From the NCBI GenBank assembly GCA_024685005.1, contig JAIKWF010000029.1:55778-119777 (forward strand): DNA of 64,000 nt. The letters run 5' to 3'. Positions within the stretch are counted from its first letter, which is position 1. Every line of letters begins with the position of its first letter. Below are positions 62,682-64,000 of this stretch, one piece after another. Position numbers and translations under genes: made by a program. Below the pieces are notes generated by a model. It searched no databases. It was given only the letters and a program-made list of their open reading frames with translations, and had not been told where the DNA came from. The stretch is from Lachnospiraceae bacterium. GTDB taxonomy: Bacteria; Bacillota; Clostridia; Lachnospirales; Lachnospiraceae.

Positions 62682-63857
62682 TTATATCTCAAGTTGCTTT
62701 GTAAAAAACTGTTCCCAACTGTCGATGTAAGCTTCCCGGGTTGTGCCCGCCGTGGAAGCCTGCATTTTTTTCACTTCCGCAAGATACTTTTCCGAGGGCA
62801 TGCAAAGCACTCTTTCTATCCGGCCGGCAAGGCCGGCTGCGTCCCCGCTTCGAAAAATGTAATCCTCGTTCCCAGCCAGCACCTCGGGGATGCCGCCCCT
62901 GTCACTGCCAATGGCCAGAGTGCCGTTATAGATCGCCTCCGTCAGCACTCTTCCGAAGGGCTCATTCCAAAGGGACGGAAGGATCACCGCCTTCGCCCTT
63001 TTCATACAGGCATAAAGTTCCTGCGGCTGCATCCAGTCTTTTACTTCCGCTCCGCTCTCTCTTTTGAGGCTTTCAGCAAGCCCTCCTTTTCCGATCAGGC
63101 AAAGCCTTACATCTCCAATGCCTTTTGCGGCCTCCAGCAGGGTATGGATGCCTTTTCCTTCCCGAAGCTCTCCTGCGTAAAGGAGCAGGTTTTCCTTTTT
63201 TCTTATATCCTCTTCCCGGGGCTCTGTCGGAGTAAAATCAATCGCATTATAGATCACATCGTTCCATTTCCGGCCACGGATGCCTGCCTCGTTATGGCGC
63301 TCGAGCATATACCTTGAGGGGGCTGCAAGAGCGGTCAGATAGGAAGATGCCTTTGCATTTCTGTGCATATTGTAAGGGTCCAGAATTCCCCCGATAAATT
63401 TCAGTTCCAGAAGGTTTGGTCCCCGGCAAACGTGGGATACGGGAATCTTCAGGTCATGTGCCGCTTTCCACAGATTGATCCTGCCAAGATAAGACATGGG
63501 AGCTACTGTGTGCACCAGATCCGGTTTTTCCTTCGCAAGCAGTGTTTTGTAATACTCATACCACCTGGAACTTTCATAAAAGTCTCTCGGTTTTCTTGCG
63601 ATCTTATCTATTGCAGAAAAAGGGTCTTCCAGCTGTCTGTTTTTGGCATTGCTTAAAAAATGCTCGCTCAGATCCTTAGCGTACTTTCTCTTGATGGTCA
63701 CACCGTTGATCTCTTCTTTGCAGGTTCGATCTCCAAGGCAGCGGACCACCACCTCATGGCCTCTTTGGGCCAGGCCTTCCGCCATCTGTTTGGTGGACTG
63801 CTCGCCGCCCCCCATCACATCCGGATAATACACTTCGGCAAACAATAACAGTTTCAC
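62682..63857 (-). CDS. Glycosyltransferase family 4
   Basis: A 391-residue GT-B enzyme. A GTG start at 63857 is chosen: AAAGGAGA lies just upstream and the protein then opens KLLLFAEVYYPDVMGGGEQ, a GT4 N-terminus. The donor domain has LLYAGELREGKGIHTLLEA and the E-x7-E region (LPSLWNEPFGRVLTEAIYNGT). It overlaps nothing but directly precedes the next transferase. It is the first complete gene of the cluster in this window. Confidence 0.9.
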   Translation of the reverse strand: MKLLLFAEVYYPDVMGGGEQSTKQMAEGLAQRGHEVVVRCLGDRTCKEEINGVTIKRKYAKDLSEHFLSNAKNRQLEDPFSAIDKIARKPRDFYESSRWYEYYKTLLAKEKPDLVHTVAPMSYLGRINLWKAAHDLKIPVSHVCRGPNLLELKFIGGILDPYNMHRNAKASSYLTALAAPSRYMLERHNEAGIRGRKWNDVIYNAIDFTPTEPREEDIRKKENLLLYAGELREGKGIHTLLEAAKGIGDVRLCLIGKGGLAESLKRESGAEVKDWMQPQELYACMKRAKAVILPSLWNEPFGRVLTEAIYNGTLAIGSDRGGIPEVLAGNEDYIFRSGDAAGLAGRIERVLCMPSEKYLAEVKKMQASTAGTTREAYIDSWEQFFTKQLEI

Positions 63858-63894
63858 AGATACTCTCCTTTGGCCTTTTTGTTCCCGAATCCTA

Positions 63895-64000
63895 TCAGTT
63901 CCGGCTGATCTCAATTCTTCGGATCTTCAATCCTTCCGATCCATGGATGGAAAACTTCACCTGTTCGCCGGCGCTAACTTTAACCGGTGCGGCGGTGGCG
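63895..64000 (-). CDS. Partial gene, C-terminal 34 residues only
   Basis: Open frame entering from the right edge and ending in TGA at 63895. The visible end (VSAGEQVKFSIHGSEG, then KIRRIEISRN) is beta-strand-like and polar. It ends 38 bases before the GT4 start, so it probably belongs to the same polysaccharide operon. Too short to identify. Confidence 0.6.
   Translation of the reverse strand, partial: ATAAPVKVSAGEQVKFSIHGSEGLKIRRIEISRN

Overview
The window reads as a chromosomal segment of a low-to-mid GC Clostridia, most likely a Lachnospiraceae gut commensal. This taxonomic call is inferred from gene content and order: the tig-clpP-clpX-lon-engB operon, a T-box leader, a YesL/DUF1700 pair, BspA-like and MBG-domain surface proteins, orphan extracellular solute-binding proteins, GH67 and GH94 enzymes, and tRNA genes without an encoded CCA. 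Shine-Dalgarno sequences are strong (AGGAGG type) and promoters are close to TTGACA/TATAAT. There is no prophage, transposase or CRISPR array.

Left part (1-15.4 kb), mostly minus strand: a truncated heptad-repeat membrane protein, a small unknown gene, the protein quality-control operon (trigger factor, ClpP, ClpX, Lon, EngB), a YARHG lipoprotein, a GGDEF-like fragment, a CYTH protein (plus strand), then a glmM-glgP-malQ-DJ-1 operon that joins cell-wall amino sugar synthesis to glycogen/maltodextrin breakdown. At 15.5-18.2 kb lies a large secreted DUF5722 protein that looks like a clan GH-A glycosidase. It is followed by a mechanosensitive-channel-type membrane protein, a stand-alone FakA/YloV C-terminal-like domain, and a seven-gene tRNA cluster (Pro, Gly, Arg, His, Gln, Lys, then Leu) interrupted by an unusual multi-hairpin element.

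Middle (21-36 kb): an operon of RlmL-like methyltransferase, degenerate amidase, RdgB and a phosphoesterase; a YesL-DUF1700 pair; a Trp-specific T-box controlling a TrpB2-type tryptophan synthase; a MerR regulator; a metNIQ importer bracketed by 78-bp direct repeats; a two-gene unit of a Gly-Tyr-rich WXG100-like protein and a lipoprotein; cardiolipin synthase; and a YitT protein preceded by its own promoter and a terminator-like leader hairpin.

36-47.9 kb: a probable cellobiose/cellodextrin locus with a LacI regulator, an ABC importer (binding protein and two permeases) and a divergent GH94 cellobiose phosphorylase, with repeated operator-like boxes between lacI and the phosphorylase. An orphan propeller-like solute-binding fusion and a SulP anion transporter follow. 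48-56 kb: an uncharacterised protein with a duplicated leader, a GH67 alpha-glucuronidase, a DUF5684-type membrane protein and a large MBG/BspA surface protein. 56.4 kb to the end: a minus-strand cell-surface polysaccharide cluster (five glycosyltransferases, a flippase and an FkbM-like methyltransferase) that continues past the right edge.
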